The notes under the pieces: generated by a model
What the model was told of the DNA's origin: nothing
The model's database searches: none
What the model saw: the letters and a program-made list of their open reading frames with translations, nothing else
Source of the DNA: Sphingomonas sp. OV641
GTDB lineage: Bacteria > Pseudomonadota > Alphaproteobacteria > Sphingomonadales > Sphingomonadaceae
Length of the DNA stretch: 64,000 nt
Reading direction: 5' to 3'
Assembly: GCF_900109205.1 (NCBI RefSeq)
Contig: NZ_FNZB01000005.1
Location: forward strand, 1-64,000
Shown: one piece after another, positions 51,531 to 61,583 of the stretch
How positions within the stretch are numbered: the first letter of the stretch is position 1
How the letters are laid out: each line of letters starts with the position of its first letter
Made by a program: the position numbers and the translations under genes

Positions 51531-52198
51531 CCGCACTCGGCTATGCCACCGTCACGCGCGACAATCGCGGCCAGCATCAGGCACGGCGACAGCAGGAACT
51601 GTTGAACGACGAACTCAGCCACCGGCTGAAGAACGTGATGGCCGTCGTCCAGTCGGTCGCGTCGCAGACGCTGCGGCAGGCAACCGACCTGCGTTCGGCG
51701 AACGAGGCGCTCGACGCGCGGCTGACCGCGCTGTCGCAGGCGACCGACGTCCTGACCGCCAAGTCGTGGATGGAAGCCGACCTGCACGAGGTGATCGAAC
51801 GGACGCTTGCGCCACATGGCGTCGGCGACCGGCTCGACCTTCACGGTCCCGCCATTATCCTCAAGCCGCAGGTGACGATGGCGTTCGCGCTGGCGTTGCA
51901 TGAACTGGCGACCAACGCCTGCAAATATGGCGCGCTGTCGGCCGAGCATGGTCGGGTGGTGCTGACCTGGGAGGTGTCGGACGGCTCCGGCGCCGACGAA
52001 CCCCGTTTCGCCATGGAATGGCGTGAGAAGGACGGCCCGCCGGTGGAGCGTCCCAGCCGCCACGGCTTCGGTTCGCGTATGATCGAACGCTCGCTTCGCG
52101 CCTATTTCCAGGGTGACGCGCAGCTCGATTTTCAGCCGACCGGTTTGGTGTTCACGCTGAACGCCCCCTTGGCGGAGGCCGGCCGGGTCCGGGATTGA
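51531..52198 (+). pseudogene. HWE-family sensor histidine kinase, 5'-truncated
   Basis: The open frame enters straight from the IS3 right end. It keeps the tail of a PAS domain (GYATVTRDNRG), the H-box DELSHRLKNVMAV, the N-box LHELATNACKYGAL and the MEWREKDGP motif that names the family, through to the C-terminus. Sensor domains are gone. A TTG at 51602 could start a 198-aa kinase core, so residual activity is conceivable. It marks the left limit of the chromosomal-type block. Confidence 0.85.
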
Positions 52199-52220
52199 CG
52201 GTTCCGGAGGCGACCGCGCG

Positions 52221-54497
52221 CTATTCTACCCGGAACGTTCCGGCGATTTCGGTTCCTTCACCCGCATCGACCCACAGATCGAACATACCCGGTTCTACCT
52301 GCCAACGACCATCGTTTGCTACCAGCGCCAGCCCATCGGCCGCGATGCGAAGCTCGACCTGCGCCTCGCTCCCTGCTGCCAGCGTCACCCGCTGGAACGC
52401 CTTCATCTGCCGCACCGGTCGCGTCCGGCTCGCCACGCGGTCGTGCACGTCCAGCCGAACGAGCGCGGATCCGGTCCGGGCACCGACGTTGCGCACCCTC
52501 ACCGACACCGACAGCGGTGCCCCGGCGGCGACCGTGGCCGGTACCCGGAGGTCCGACAGGGTGAAGCGAGTATAGCTCATGCCCGATCCGAACGGGTATA
52601 GCGCCCGGTCGGGGGCATCGCGCCAATGGCTACGCCCGGCCGCTTTCGGGTCGGCATCCGGCGCCGGTCGCCCGGTACTGCGCCGGTCATAGGACCAGGG
52701 CTGCTGTCCGGTAGCGAGCGGGAAGCTGACCGGCAGTCGCCCGGTCGGCTCGACCGCGCCGAACAGCATGTCGGCGACGGCTGGACCGGTCTGTTCGCCG
52801 AGGAACCAGGTGGCGAGCAGGGCCGGAGCGTCGCGTACCGCGCCAGTCAGTGCCAACGCACGGCCGTGGCGCAGCAGCACGACGACGGGCGTGCCGGTCG
52901 CCGCAACCGCGTCTGCCAGCGCCTGCTGCGCGACGGGCACGGTAATCTCGACCCGGCTATTGCCTTCGCCCGACATGTCGGCACCTTCGCCGATCGCCAG
53001 CAGGACGATATCGGCGGCACGCGCGGCGGCGACCGCCCGCTCGATCCCGCCTGGTAGCGGCTCGGAAATTCCGCTCCCTGCCTCGACGATCAGCGATGCC
53101 GGATCGGTCAGCGCCGCGCGCAGCCCGGTCGCCAGATCGATACCCTCGGCCGGATCGCCCGCGAACGACCATGGTCCGTTCAGGTTCGCGCGGTCCGCGC
53201 CGAACGGGCCGATCAGCGCGAGCCGCTTGCCCCGCCGGGACAACGGCAACAGGTCGCCATCGTTGCGCAACAGGACGATCGATCGCGTCGCGACCGTGCG
53301 CGCCATATCCCGGATCGCCCGGCTGCCCCGCTCCCGCCGCTCCGCGTGGCGATCGAGCGACCGGAACGGATCGTCGAACAGCCCCAATCGCTCCTTCAGC
53401 GTCAGCACGCGCCGCACCGCCTGATCCACCGCTGCGATCGGCACCCGCCCGTCTTCGACCAGCGCCGGCAGGTGACGCTGGTACAGCCCGCTCTGCATCG
53501 ACATGTCGATCCCGGCAAGGATGGCGAGCCGGGCGGCATCGGCTTCGTCGGCGGCGATGCCGTGGGCGATCAGCTCGCGGTCGGCATCGTAATCAGACAC
53601 GCACACCCCGTCGAACCCCAGTTCGGCTCGCAGCAGGTCGGTCAGCAGCGGCCGGTTCGCGCTGACCGGCACGCCGTTGAAATCGGTGAACGACGCCATC
53701 GTCGCACCCGCGCCGGCGGTGAAGGCGGCGGCGAACGGCGGTACGAACGTCTCGCGCAGCTCGGCCGTGCTCATGTCGACTGCCGCATATTCCATGCCGC
53801 CCCGCACCGCGCCATAGCCGACGAAATGCTTGGGGGTTGCCAGCAGCGCGTCGGGCTTCGTCAGGTCCGGCCCCTGAAATCCCTCGACCCGCGCCGCCGC
53901 GAGCAGACAGTTGAGCAGTACATCCTCGCCCGCCCCCTCTGCCACCCGGCCCCAACGCTGATCGCGCGCGACGTCGACCATCGGCGCAAAGGTCCAGTGG
54001 ATACCGCTGGCGGTCGTCTCCTGCGCCACGGCCCGCGCGGCGCGCCGCGAAAGGTCGGGATCGAACGCCGCCGCTTCTGCCAGCGGGATCGGAAAGATCG
54101 TCCGGCATCCGTGCAGGACATCGGCGGCAAAGAGCAGCGGGATGCGCAGCCGGCTTTCCAGCGCCGCCGCCTGCGCTCGCCGCGCCCCGGCCACGCCATA
54201 GCCGTTGAAGAGCATCCCGATCTGCCCGGCCCTGATGTCGGCCAGCATCGCATTTGCCCCGCGCGGCGAAACCACCGGATTGAACACCGCGCCCACCGGG
54301 CGAATTTCGTCGTTGAAACAGCTGAGCTGCCCGGCCTTTTCCGCCAGTGTCATGCGCGCGATCAGCGCCTCGACCCGTGGCGACGCCACGCGGGTCGCGC
54401 CACCGATCAGGATGCCTCCGGCCGCCAGCAGCGATGTCTTCAACATTTTCCGTCGGTTAAGTTCGGCGCTTCGACACCATTGTTGCGCAATCGCCAC
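52221..54497 (-). CDS. GH3 family beta-glucosidase, exported
   Basis: 758 aa. NRRKMLKTSLLAAGG is a twin-arginine-type signal, which supports the ATG at 54497. GH3 N-terminal barrel motifs are clear: PLLFAADVLHG, FAPMVDVARDQRWGR, ATPKHFVGYGA, and the nucleophile Asp302 in VCVSDYDADREL. The alpha/beta sandwich domain and a C-terminal fibronectin-like domain follow. It should hydrolyse beta-glucosides or beta-glucan oligomers in the periplasm. It diverges from the TonB receptor gene and shares its promoter region. Confidence 0.93.
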   Translation of the reverse strand: MAIAQQWCRSAELNRRKMLKTSLLAAGGILIGGATRVASPRVEALIARMTLAEKAGQLSCFNDEIRPVGAVFNPVVSPRGANAMLADIRAGQIGMLFNGYGVAGARRAQAAALESRLRIPLLFAADVLHGCRTIFPIPLAEAAAFDPDLSRRAARAVAQETTASGIHWTFAPMVDVARDQRWGRVAEGAGEDVLLNCLLAAARVEGFQGPDLTKPDALLATPKHFVGYGAVRGGMEYAAVDMSTAELRETFVPPFAAAFTAGAGATMASFTDFNGVPVSANRPLLTDLLRAELGFDGVCVSDYDADRELIAHGIAADEADAARLAILAGIDMSMQSGLYQRHLPALVEDGRVPIAAVDQAVRRVLTLKERLGLFDDPFRSLDRHAERRERGSRAIRDMARTVATRSIVLLRNDGDLLPLSRRGKRLALIGPFGADRANLNGPWSFAGDPAEGIDLATGLRAALTDPASLIVEAGSGISEPLPGGIERAVAAARAADIVLLAIGEGADMSGEGNSRVEITVPVAQQALADAVAATGTPVVVLLRHGRALALTGAVRDAPALLATWFLGEQTGPAVADMLFGAVEPTGRLPVSFPLATGQQPWSYDRRSTGRPAPDADPKAAGRSHWRDAPDRALYPFGSGMSYTRFTLSDLRVPATVAAGAPLSVSVRVRNVGARTGSALVRLDVHDRVASRTRPVRQMKAFQRVTLAAGSEAQVELRIAADGLALVANDGRWQVEPGMFDLWVDAGEGTEIAGTFRVE

Positions 54498-54560
54498 AGC
54501 AGAACTTTCTCATCGTGTCGACGGCATACCATGATTGCCGGCATGTGCCGCCCCGTCTAG

Positions 54561-54576
54561 ATGTAACCGGTCCCAG
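54561..54576. promoter_or_regulatory. Possible LacI-type operator in the divergent promoter
   Basis: TAACCGGTCC in the 116-base divergent spacer (54498-54613) has the CCGG-centred half-palindrome of LacI-family operators that often control sugar-uptake TonB loci. Imperfect match; no regulator gene is adjacent. Confidence 0.25.
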
Positions 54577-54613
54577 AAATGACGGGACCAACGAATTTCG
54601 AGGGTGGGAGAGG

Positions 54614-57157
54614 ATGATGTCGAGTTTCAACCGCAATGTGGCGCGTGCCGCGTTGCTGGCCAGCGCCGCGTTGCTGCCGACCGTCGCATGGGCACAGACC
54701 CAGCCGGCCGATCCCGCCGCGCCGGCGACTACCGACGCGGCCACGGCCGATGACCAGCAGGACGTGATCGTCGTCACCGGCACCACGTCGCGCGACCGTC
54801 CGCTCATCACCGCATCGGCCGACATCACGCTCGCCGACCGCGCCGACATCGATCGTCGCGCGCCGCGCTCGACCGCCGACATGCTCGAACTGGTGCCCGG
54901 CATCTTCGTCGAAGCGACCGCGGGCCAGGTGTCGAACAACTATTCGGTCCGCGGCCTTCAGGGCGGCGGCCAGCGCTTCGTGCAGTTGCAGGAGGACGGC
55001 ATGCCGATCCTGTACGGCGGCGGCGGGGCCGACTTCTTCTTCGACCAGGACCTGACCATCGATCGCCTCGAAGCGGTCAAGGGCGGTTCGTCGGGCGTGC
55101 TGACGGTCAATGGCGCCGGCGCGACGATCAACTTCATTTCGAAGCGCCCGAACTTCAACGAAGCCGAAGGCGCAGCGCGAGTCAGCGCCTATAATTACGG
55201 GATGAAGCGCGGCGAATTCTATTATTCGCAGCCGCTGAGCGAACGGCTCGCCTTCAATGTCGGCGGCTATATCCAGTCGAGCCCCGGCGTGCGCGAGAAC
55301 CCGTTCGACTATGCCGGCTGGCGGTTGAAGGGGATGCTCGAATATCGCTTCGACGATGGCGGTTATGCCCGGCTGTCGGCAAAGGGCGGCGATGTCGAGA
55401 ACGCCTATTATGCGACGATGCCGTACCGCCTCGACGGTGGCAAGGTGCGCGGTATTCCGGGTCTCGACACGCAGGACGGCAATGTCGGCGGCGATTCCTT
55501 CGCCAACATTGCGGTGCCGGTATCGACCTTCGCCCATCCCAGTGGCTTCCGCGAATTCCGCTATCGCGACGGGATCAAGGCCAAGACCGCGCAGGTCCGC
55601 TTCGACATCGAAAAGCCGGTGGGCGAGACGGTCGATCTGTTCGCCCATGTCCGCTACCTGAAATATTCCTACGACTTCAACGGCCTCTTCCCCGGATCGG
55701 GTACGGGCAATGCCGGCCTGACCAGTGCGCAGAATTATCTGACGCCCGGTGCCACCTCGCCGATCAACGACCTCCTGACACTCGGCCGTGCCGCCTATCC
55801 GGCCGCGACGCGCTTCGGCATCAAAAATCTGCGCACCGGCGTCGTGCTCGGTTCGAACCAGACGGCCCAGCTTGCCGCACTGGCGGGCAACGGCTTCCTC
55901 CAGCGCACGACGCTGAACCACGACTATATCGACGGCCGCGACTTCGGCGCGAACGTCGGCGGTCGCTGGGAATATGAGAACGACCGGTTCAAGAACTCGC
56001 TGACCGCCGGCGTCATGTATTACAACGTGATCCGGAAACAGGATCAGTCGGCGACCGCCAGCATGGTCAACGACGTTCGCACCAACAGCGACGTGTACGA
56101 CATCGTCGCGCTGGACGGTAACAACCAGGTCATCGGGACGCTGTCGGACAACGGCCTCGTCTCCTATGGCGACTGGGGTGCCGGCATCCGCGAGCGCCGG
56201 GACTCGGCCGTCTCGCTGTACGTCAACGACGAGGTCGCATTCGGCGACCTGCGCGTCGATGGCGGCGTGCGGTGGGAAAGCGATGACGCGACTGCGCTCG
56301 ACGGCAACCAGTTGGCGGTGAACCAGGCGGTGCAGCCCGGCGTCGGCGGCGTGATCCGCAATGTCGGCTCCAGCTTCGACGGCACCTTCGCGACGCGGCA
56401 GCGCACGCAGCGCAAGGCGTCGTGGACCGTCGGCGCGAACTATCTCATCACGCCGAACTTCTCGGTCTATGCCCGCTATGCCAACGGGTTCCAGACCAAC
56501 AATGTCGACCCGATCACCACGATCGAACTGTACGAAGCCGGCGTCCGCTATCAATATGGCCGCCTCTTCTCCGGCTCGGCGACCGTGTTCCGCACCAATT
56601 TCGACAATCAGAACTATAACTTCGCGAACCCCGCCAACCCCTCGCAGCAGCAGAACCTGAACGCCGACCTGCGCACCAAGGGCGTCGAGATCGACTTCGT
56701 GGTGCGTCCGACCAACTGGTTCTCGGTCGACTTCCAGGGCGTGTTCCAGGACCCGCAACTGCTCAACCTGCAGCTCGACGGTGTCGATCAGGGCGCTGCG
56801 TTCGAGGGCAACCGGCCGGAGCGTACCCCCGCCCAGTTGTTCACCATCCTGCCGACGCTCACGCTGCCCAACGGGGTGGGCGACATCTATGCCCGGTACA
56901 AGTTCGTCGGCAAGATTTTCGCCGACAACGGCAACGGCATTGCCCTGCCCAGCTATGGCGTCACCGGGATCGGCGTGAACCTGAACCTCAGCAAGCGGGT
57001 GCAACTGAACCTGAACGCGGACAATGTGTTCGACGTCGTGGGCCTGACCGAAGGCAATCCACGTCAGGGACAGACGCAGGCGATCACCGACGGCTATTTC
57101 TACGCGCGCGGTATCGTCGGGCCGACCTATGGCGGGACGCTGACGTTCCGGTTCTGA
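54614..57157 (+). CDS. TonB-dependent outer-membrane receptor
   Basis: 847 aa. Signal peptide (AALLASAALLPTVAWA), TonB-box-like DVIVVTG near residue 50, then a plug domain (STADMLELVPGIFVE, YSVRGLQGGGQRF, IDRLEAVKGGSSGVL) and a 22-strand barrel ending YGGTLTFRF with the terminal Phe needed for assembly. Ligand unknown; the neighbouring glycosidases suggest an oligosaccharide rather than a siderophore. GGGAGAGG precedes the start. Confidence 0.93.
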   Translation: MMSSFNRNVARAALLASAALLPTVAWAQTQPADPAAPATTDAATADDQQDVIVVTGTTSRDRPLITASADITLADRADIDRRAPRSTADMLELVPGIFVEATAGQVSNNYSVRGLQGGGQRFVQLQEDGMPILYGGGGADFFFDQDLTIDRLEAVKGGSSGVLTVNGAGATINFISKRPNFNEAEGAARVSAYNYGMKRGEFYYSQPLSERLAFNVGGYIQSSPGVRENPFDYAGWRLKGMLEYRFDDGGYARLSAKGGDVENAYYATMPYRLDGGKVRGIPGLDTQDGNVGGDSFANIAVPVSTFAHPSGFREFRYRDGIKAKTAQVRFDIEKPVGETVDLFAHVRYLKYSYDFNGLFPGSGTGNAGLTSAQNYLTPGATSPINDLLTLGRAAYPAATRFGIKNLRTGVVLGSNQTAQLAALAGNGFLQRTTLNHDYIDGRDFGANVGGRWEYENDRFKNSLTAGVMYYNVIRKQDQSATASMVNDVRTNSDVYDIVALDGNNQVIGTLSDNGLVSYGDWGAGIRERRDSAVSLYVNDEVAFGDLRVDGGVRWESDDATALDGNQLAVNQAVQPGVGGVIRNVGSSFDGTFATRQRTQRKASWTVGANYLITPNFSVYARYANGFQTNNVDPITTIELYEAGVRYQYGRLFSGSATVFRTNFDNQNYNFANPANPSQQQNLNADLRTKGVEIDFVVRPTNWFSVDFQGVFQDPQLLNLQLDGVDQGAAFEGNRPERTPAQLFTILPTLTLPNGVGDIYARYKFVGKIFADNGNGIALPSYGVTGIGVNLNLSKRVQLNLNADNVFDVVGLTEGNPRQGQTQAITDGYFYARGIVGPTYGGTLTFRF

Positions 57158-57163
57158 ACGAAG

Positions 57164-57191
57164 GGGGTGTCGCGGCGTATTGCGGCACCCC
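57164..57191 (+). other. Intercistronic hairpin
   Basis: GGGGTG-T-CGC pairs with GCG-G-CACCCC around an 8-base loop in the 56-base gap after the receptor gene. No U tract follows, so it may stabilise the upstream transcript or attenuate the downstream gene. Confidence 0.5.
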
Positions 57192-57213
57192 GCCCTTGCG
57201 GAAGAGGTGGTGG

Positions 57214-59277
57214 ATGAAGACCGTGGCGCGGTGGATGCTGGCAGGTGCGATGCTGGCCGGAACGGGACTGGCAGTAGCCCAACGGCCCGCAAAGGCGCCC
57301 GAACTCGCCTATCAGCTCACCGAAGGCCAAAATCTCAACGCCTTCGTCCGCGAAGGGCCGGTGGCGGCGCATCTGCTCCTGCGCAATGGCACCGATCCGC
57401 GCATCCTCGTCGCGTTTCCGGCGGGCAACAGCGGCGTCGGGCTGTGGTTCGACGCGGTACCGCGCGGCGCAACATGGCGGATTGAGCAGGCGCCCCGTCC
57501 GACCAGCGCACCGGGCGTCGCCGGACCGCAGCCGGCGGTCGTCACCGTCGCCAGTATCGATGCGCCACAGCTGCGGATCAAGCAGGCGGTCCTCTCGTCG
57601 ATTCGCTTCCTGCGCGACTACCAATCGGTCGGTCGTTTCCCGAAAGAGGTCGCGGTCGATCCGGTCGTCAGCGGCAACACCATCCGCTGGAGCCGCCCAC
57701 GCCTCGACGGCAAGCCCGGCTATCTGTTGCAGGTCCGTTTGTTGTCGGGCAGCATCCGGAACGGCGCGATGGTCGCCGATGCCGGCCGGCCGTTGCGGAT
57801 GGAGATCACGGCGTCGAGCGGCGAGACGCCGCTGACCGGCCTTGCCGAAAACGAACTTCTGAACGCACGCGCCGCCAAAGACCCGGGCGCGCGCAATGCC
57901 CTGCGCTTCCTGAGCTATCGCGAGAAATTCCTCGCGGGATCGTGGCGGTTCCAGACCTATTTCGGGCGGGACACCCTGATGTCGGTCCGGCTACTGATGC
58001 CGGTGCTGCAACCGCAGGCGATCGAAGCCGGCCTCGGATCGGTTCTGGCAAGGCTTGATGCCCGTGGCGACGTGGCGCACGAGGAGGGTATCGGGGAGTT
58101 CGCCGTCGTCGACCGTCGCCAGCATGGCGGCAGCGGCGATGCGGCAGTCCTCGACTACGCAATGGTCGACGACGACTATATGCTGGCTCCCGTCGCGGCG
58201 GCGTACCTGCTCGACCATGGTACCCCCGTCAGCGCCCGCGCCTTTCTGGACCGGCCGTTGGTGAGCGAAGGTGTACCCGGCACGACCGCGCCGGCGGGCA
58301 AGGCACTGGTGCGCAACCTGCGCTTCGTCATCGACACCGCGCGTCCCTTTGCCGACGATCCCGGCTATGCGCGACTGGTCGCAATCGGCAAGGGCCGGCT
58401 GACCGGACAATGGCGCGACAGCGAGGAAGGGCTCGGTCGTGGGCGCTATGCCTATGACGTCAATGCGGTGTTCGTGCCGGCGGCGCTGGAGGCGGCGGCG
58501 CGGTTGATGCGCGCCGGGTTGCTTGACCGCTATCTGACGGCCGATGACCGCGCGGCGCTGGCCCGTGCGGAGGCAATGGCCACCGTCTGGCGGACGCGTG
58601 CACCGGCACTGTTCCGCGTGTCGACACCGGCCGCGCAGGCAAGGCCCCGGATCGAAGGCTATGCGCGCAGTCTCGGCATTCCGGCTGCCCCTGCACTCGC
58701 ATCGCTCGGCACCGCGCCGCTGACGTTCCACGCGATCGCCCTCGACGATGGCGGGCGGCCGATCCCGATCGTCAATTCCGACGAGGGTTTCGCGCTGATG
58801 TTCGCCGAACCGTCGCCGGCTGACCTCGAAACCTATGTCACCGCCGCGATGCGGCCGTTCCCCGCCGGGTTGATGACCGATATCGGGATGCTGGTGGCGA
58901 ACGCGGCGCAGACCGACGCGGCGGTGCAGGCGCGCTTCACTCCTGGAGCCTATCACGGGGCAGTGGTGTGGTCGTGGCAACAGGCACTGTTCGCGGCCGG
59001 CCTCGAACGCCAGCTTGCCCGCCGCGACCTGCCGCCTGCCACCCGCGCGGTACTGACGCGGGCGCAAGCGACGTTGTGGCGCGCGATCAATGCGACACGC
59101 GCAACGCAGAGTTCGGAACTATGGTCCTGGGCCTATCGTAGCGGTCGCTATCAGGTGGTCGCCTTCGGTGCGGGGAAGCAGGACGTCGACGAATCCAACG
59201 CGGCGCAGCTGTGGAGTACCGTCTATCTGGCGGTCCGGCCGCCCCGCACGATCAACCCAGCGACAGGAAGGCGGTAA
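57214..59277 (+). CDS. Periplasmic six-hairpin glycosidase-like protein
   Basis: 687 aa with a signal peptide (MLAGAMLAGTGLAVA). The second half has the pattern of (alpha/alpha)6-barrel glycosidases related to glycogen-debranching and GH15/GH63 enzymes: RFQTYFGRDTLMSVRLLMP, RYAYDVNAVFVPAALEAAARL, YHGAVVWSWQQALFAAGL and SELWSWAYR. The N-terminal ~200 residues are a beta-rich domain. Likely splits an alpha- or mixed-linked glucan fragment brought in by the receptor upstream; substrate uncertain. Confidence 0.7.
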   Translation: MKTVARWMLAGAMLAGTGLAVAQRPAKAPELAYQLTEGQNLNAFVREGPVAAHLLLRNGTDPRILVAFPAGNSGVGLWFDAVPRGATWRIEQAPRPTSAPGVAGPQPAVVTVASIDAPQLRIKQAVLSSIRFLRDYQSVGRFPKEVAVDPVVSGNTIRWSRPRLDGKPGYLLQVRLLSGSIRNGAMVADAGRPLRMEITASSGETPLTGLAENELLNARAAKDPGARNALRFLSYREKFLAGSWRFQTYFGRDTLMSVRLLMPVLQPQAIEAGLGSVLARLDARGDVAHEEGIGEFAVVDRRQHGGSGDAAVLDYAMVDDDYMLAPVAAAYLLDHGTPVSARAFLDRPLVSEGVPGTTAPAGKALVRNLRFVIDTARPFADDPGYARLVAIGKGRLTGQWRDSEEGLGRGRYAYDVNAVFVPAALEAAARLMRAGLLDRYLTADDRAALARAEAMATVWRTRAPALFRVSTPAAQARPRIEGYARSLGIPAAPALASLGTAPLTFHAIALDDGGRPIPIVNSDEGFALMFAEPSPADLETYVTAAMRPFPAGLMTDIGMLVANAAQTDAAVQARFTPGAYHGAVVWSWQQALFAAGLERQLARRDLPPATRAVLTRAQATLWRAINATRATQSSELWSWAYRSGRYQVVAFGAGKQDVDESNAAQLWSTVYLAVRPPRTINPATGRR

Positions 59278-59926
59278 CCGTCAGCCTGCCCGTCAGGGGA
59301 TTGGCGCTGAGCGACGCGGCAGGCGGTATCCGGCCGCTGTGCAGCAGCGCGCTGCGATAGACGACCGCCCGGTTCGGCCGCGCATCGACGGCCGAAATCT
59401 GTTCGAACAACGGCGTTGATCCGTCGACATAGGCAGTCGGCGGCGGCGCGTTGCCAACCTCGGCGGAAATCGCATTCAGATAGATCGGTGCGCGCGTGGC
59501 ATCGATCGTCTCGAACCCGGTCGCCCGGTGGCGATAGAATGCCGTGCCGCCATCGTCCTCGCCGCCCAGATAATGGACCAGTGCGATCCGGTCCCCCTCA
59601 ACCGCGTCGAAATGCGGCATTCGCTGCTGTACCGTCAGGGCATCGGGTGGCGTGGTCACGATCGAAAAGCTGGCGTCGAGCAGCGCGACGGCCCCGCGAT
59701 GACCGAACACCCCCGCCAGCACTCGTGAAAAGACCGACCTAACGTCTTTAAAATAGGTTGTCGGCAATGCAGTACGGACGCCTGGATATTGCCGCTGCGC
59801 CGGTTCGAACCGCGCCGCCGCGGCAAAGGCTCGGAGACCCGCGGGGTCAGGATGGAAGTGATCGACGATCGCGATCGGCTGCCGCTCCTGCCCGATCCGC
59901 CGACCGACGATATCGGGGGCCGTCAT
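59252..59926 (-). CDS. DUF6445-family, 2OG-oxygenase-like protein
   Basis: 224 aa from the ATG at 59926, which overlaps the halogenase-like stop (ATGA). MPHFDAVEGDRIALVHYLG (His-x-Asp) and the distal SALLHSGRIPP with the later Arg in LTGRLTVTAF match the iron and 2-oxoglutarate ligands of double-stranded beta-helix dioxygenases. Such genes recur next to halogenase-like and TonB receptor genes in sphingomonads. The substrate is unknown. Its end overlaps the convergent glycosidase gene by 26 bases. Confidence 0.75.
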   Translation of the reverse strand: MTAPDIVGRRIGQERQPIAIVDHFHPDPAGLRAFAAAARFEPAQRQYPGVRTALPTTYFKDVRSVFSRVLAGVFGHRGAVALLDASFSIVTTPPDALTVQQRMPHFDAVEGDRIALVHYLGGEDDGGTAFYRHRATGFETIDATRAPIYLNAISAEVGNAPPPTAYVDGSTPLFEQISAVDARPNRAVVYRSALLHSGRIPPAASLSANPLTGRLTVTAFLSLG

Positions 59927-61428
59927 GCCGCGGCGAGGATTGCCGCCAGCGCGGCATCGTGCATCGGCAAGGTCGGCGCGGCGCGGGCGACGACCTCCGC
60001 GATCTGCCGCACCTGTGCCCGGTTGGTAGCGCCATCGATCGCATCGGCCAGCGGGTTGTAGCCGCCCGCCACGATCCCCTGCCCGTTCAGCACCGCCAGC
60101 CAGCTCGCCTCGCGAAACAGTTCGTCGGATTCGAGGATGATCCGGCCGGACCGGCGATATTGCTCCTCGCGCGCGCGCAGGCTGTCGGGCAACGGCATCG
60201 TCCGGCAATGACGCCACAGCGGATCGTCGCGTCCGCTGGTGGCATGATAGTGCAGGATCAGGAAATCCTTGATCCCGTCCATGTCGCGCGCGAACACCGC
60301 GTTGAACCGGTCGGACAGCGCGGGATCGAAATCACGATTAGGGAACAAGGTCAGCAGCTTGGCGATGCCGCTCTGGATCAGGTGGATGCTGGTCGATTCC
60401 AGCGGTTCGAGAAACCCCGATGACAGCCCGATGGCCACGACATTGCCCCGCCACGGCCGACGCCGCGTGCCCGCGGTGAAGCGCAGGAAACGGGGTTCCG
60501 CCAGCGGCTCGCCGTCGAGGCTGCCGAGCAGCGTCGCCGCCGCCGCATCGTCCGAGAGATAGGCGCTGGCATAGACATAGCCGTTGCCGGTACGGTGCTG
60601 CAGCGGAATACGCCATTGCCATCCGGCCGCGCGCGCGGTCGATCGGGTATAGGGCGTCGTCGGCGCGACGCGGGCGCACGGCACCGCGACTGCGCGGTCG
60701 CAGGGCAGCCAGTGCGACCAGTCCTCATACCCCTCGCCCATTTCCCCGGCGATCAGCAGCGCGCGGAAGCCGGAGCAGTCGATGAACAGCTCGCCCTCGA
60801 TCCGCTCGCCGCGTTCGGTGGTCAGCGCGGTCACGAAGCCGGTTGCGGCGTCGCGCTCGACATGGTGCAGGGTGCCCTCGATCCGGGTCACGCCGGCCCC
60901 CTCACTCAGCCGCCGAAGATAGGCCGCGTACAGCCCGGCATCGAAGTGATAGGCATAGCCGAGCGTCGACAGGATCGACCGCGCATCACCGGCCGGCTTC
61001 GCGAACCGCCCTTGGGCCGCCAGCGCAGCGGCGAGCGACAGGGCGGACAGCGGCACGTCGAGGCCCTCGGCCTGCGCCTTCAGCCAGCGATGGTGGAACG
61101 CGACGCCGGGCAGTGCCGCGCCGAACTGCCCGAACGGGTGGAAATAACGATGCCCCGGTGCCGTCCAGTCGACGAATTCGATGCCGAGCTTGAAGGTTGC
61201 CTGCGTCACCCGCAGGAAAGCCGCCTCGTCAATCCCGACCAGTTCGTTGAACCAGTGGATGGTCGGGATCGTCGCCTCGCCGACCCCCACCGTGCCGATC
61301 GCATCGGATTCCAGCAGCGTGATCGCGACGCCAGGGCCGAGGCTGCGCGACAATGCCGCCGCGGTCATCCACCCGGCGGTACCACCCCCGAGGATGACGA
61401 CGCGACGAACTCGATCCGGTGCTTCCAT
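59923..61428 (-). CDS. Tryptophan-halogenase-family flavoprotein
   Basis: 501 aa. FAD-binding GGGTAGW at residues 14-20, VGVGEATIPTI near 47-57, the catalytic lysine equivalent Lys80 (TFKLGIEF) and the halogenase signature WQWRIP near 268-273 are all present. Homologues beside TonB receptors in Caulobacter-like and sphingomonad loci are thought to serve nutrient uptake or signalling rather than antibiotic synthesis, and halogenation is unproven. Coupled to the DUF6445 gene. Confidence 0.88.
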   Translation of the reverse strand: MEAPDRVRRVVILGGGTAGWMTAAALSRSLGPGVAITLLESDAIGTVGVGEATIPTIHWFNELVGIDEAAFLRVTQATFKLGIEFVDWTAPGHRYFHPFGQFGAALPGVAFHHRWLKAQAEGLDVPLSALSLAAALAAQGRFAKPAGDARSILSTLGYAYHFDAGLYAAYLRRLSEGAGVTRIEGTLHHVERDAATGFVTALTTERGERIEGELFIDCSGFRALLIAGEMGEGYEDWSHWLPCDRAVAVPCARVAPTTPYTRSTARAAGWQWRIPLQHRTGNGYVYASAYLSDDAAAATLLGSLDGEPLAEPRFLRFTAGTRRRPWRGNVVAIGLSSGFLEPLESTSIHLIQSGIAKLLTLFPNRDFDPALSDRFNAVFARDMDGIKDFLILHYHATSGRDDPLWRHCRTMPLPDSLRAREEQYRRSGRIILESDELFREASWLAVLNGQGIVAGGYNPLADAIDGATNRAQVRQIAEVVARAAPTLPMHDAALAAILAAA

Positions 61429-61583
61429 GCCCTGTCGTACCCGCGCGGGATCGCGTTGAGAACCGGGTTACTGGAGCCTTGCCGATAATCCGTCGGCGCT
61501 GACGGGTGACGTCGTGCGGGCGCGGCCACACCCTTGGCGGCAAGGTACGGGACCGGTGAGAGGATGGTCGAAAACGTACGCTC

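Noticed and set aside
59923..61428. Halogenase-like gene considered as part of a halogenated natural-product cluster
   Set aside because: The neighbours are a TonB receptor, glycosidases and DUF6445; no NRPS, PKS or tailoring genes are near.
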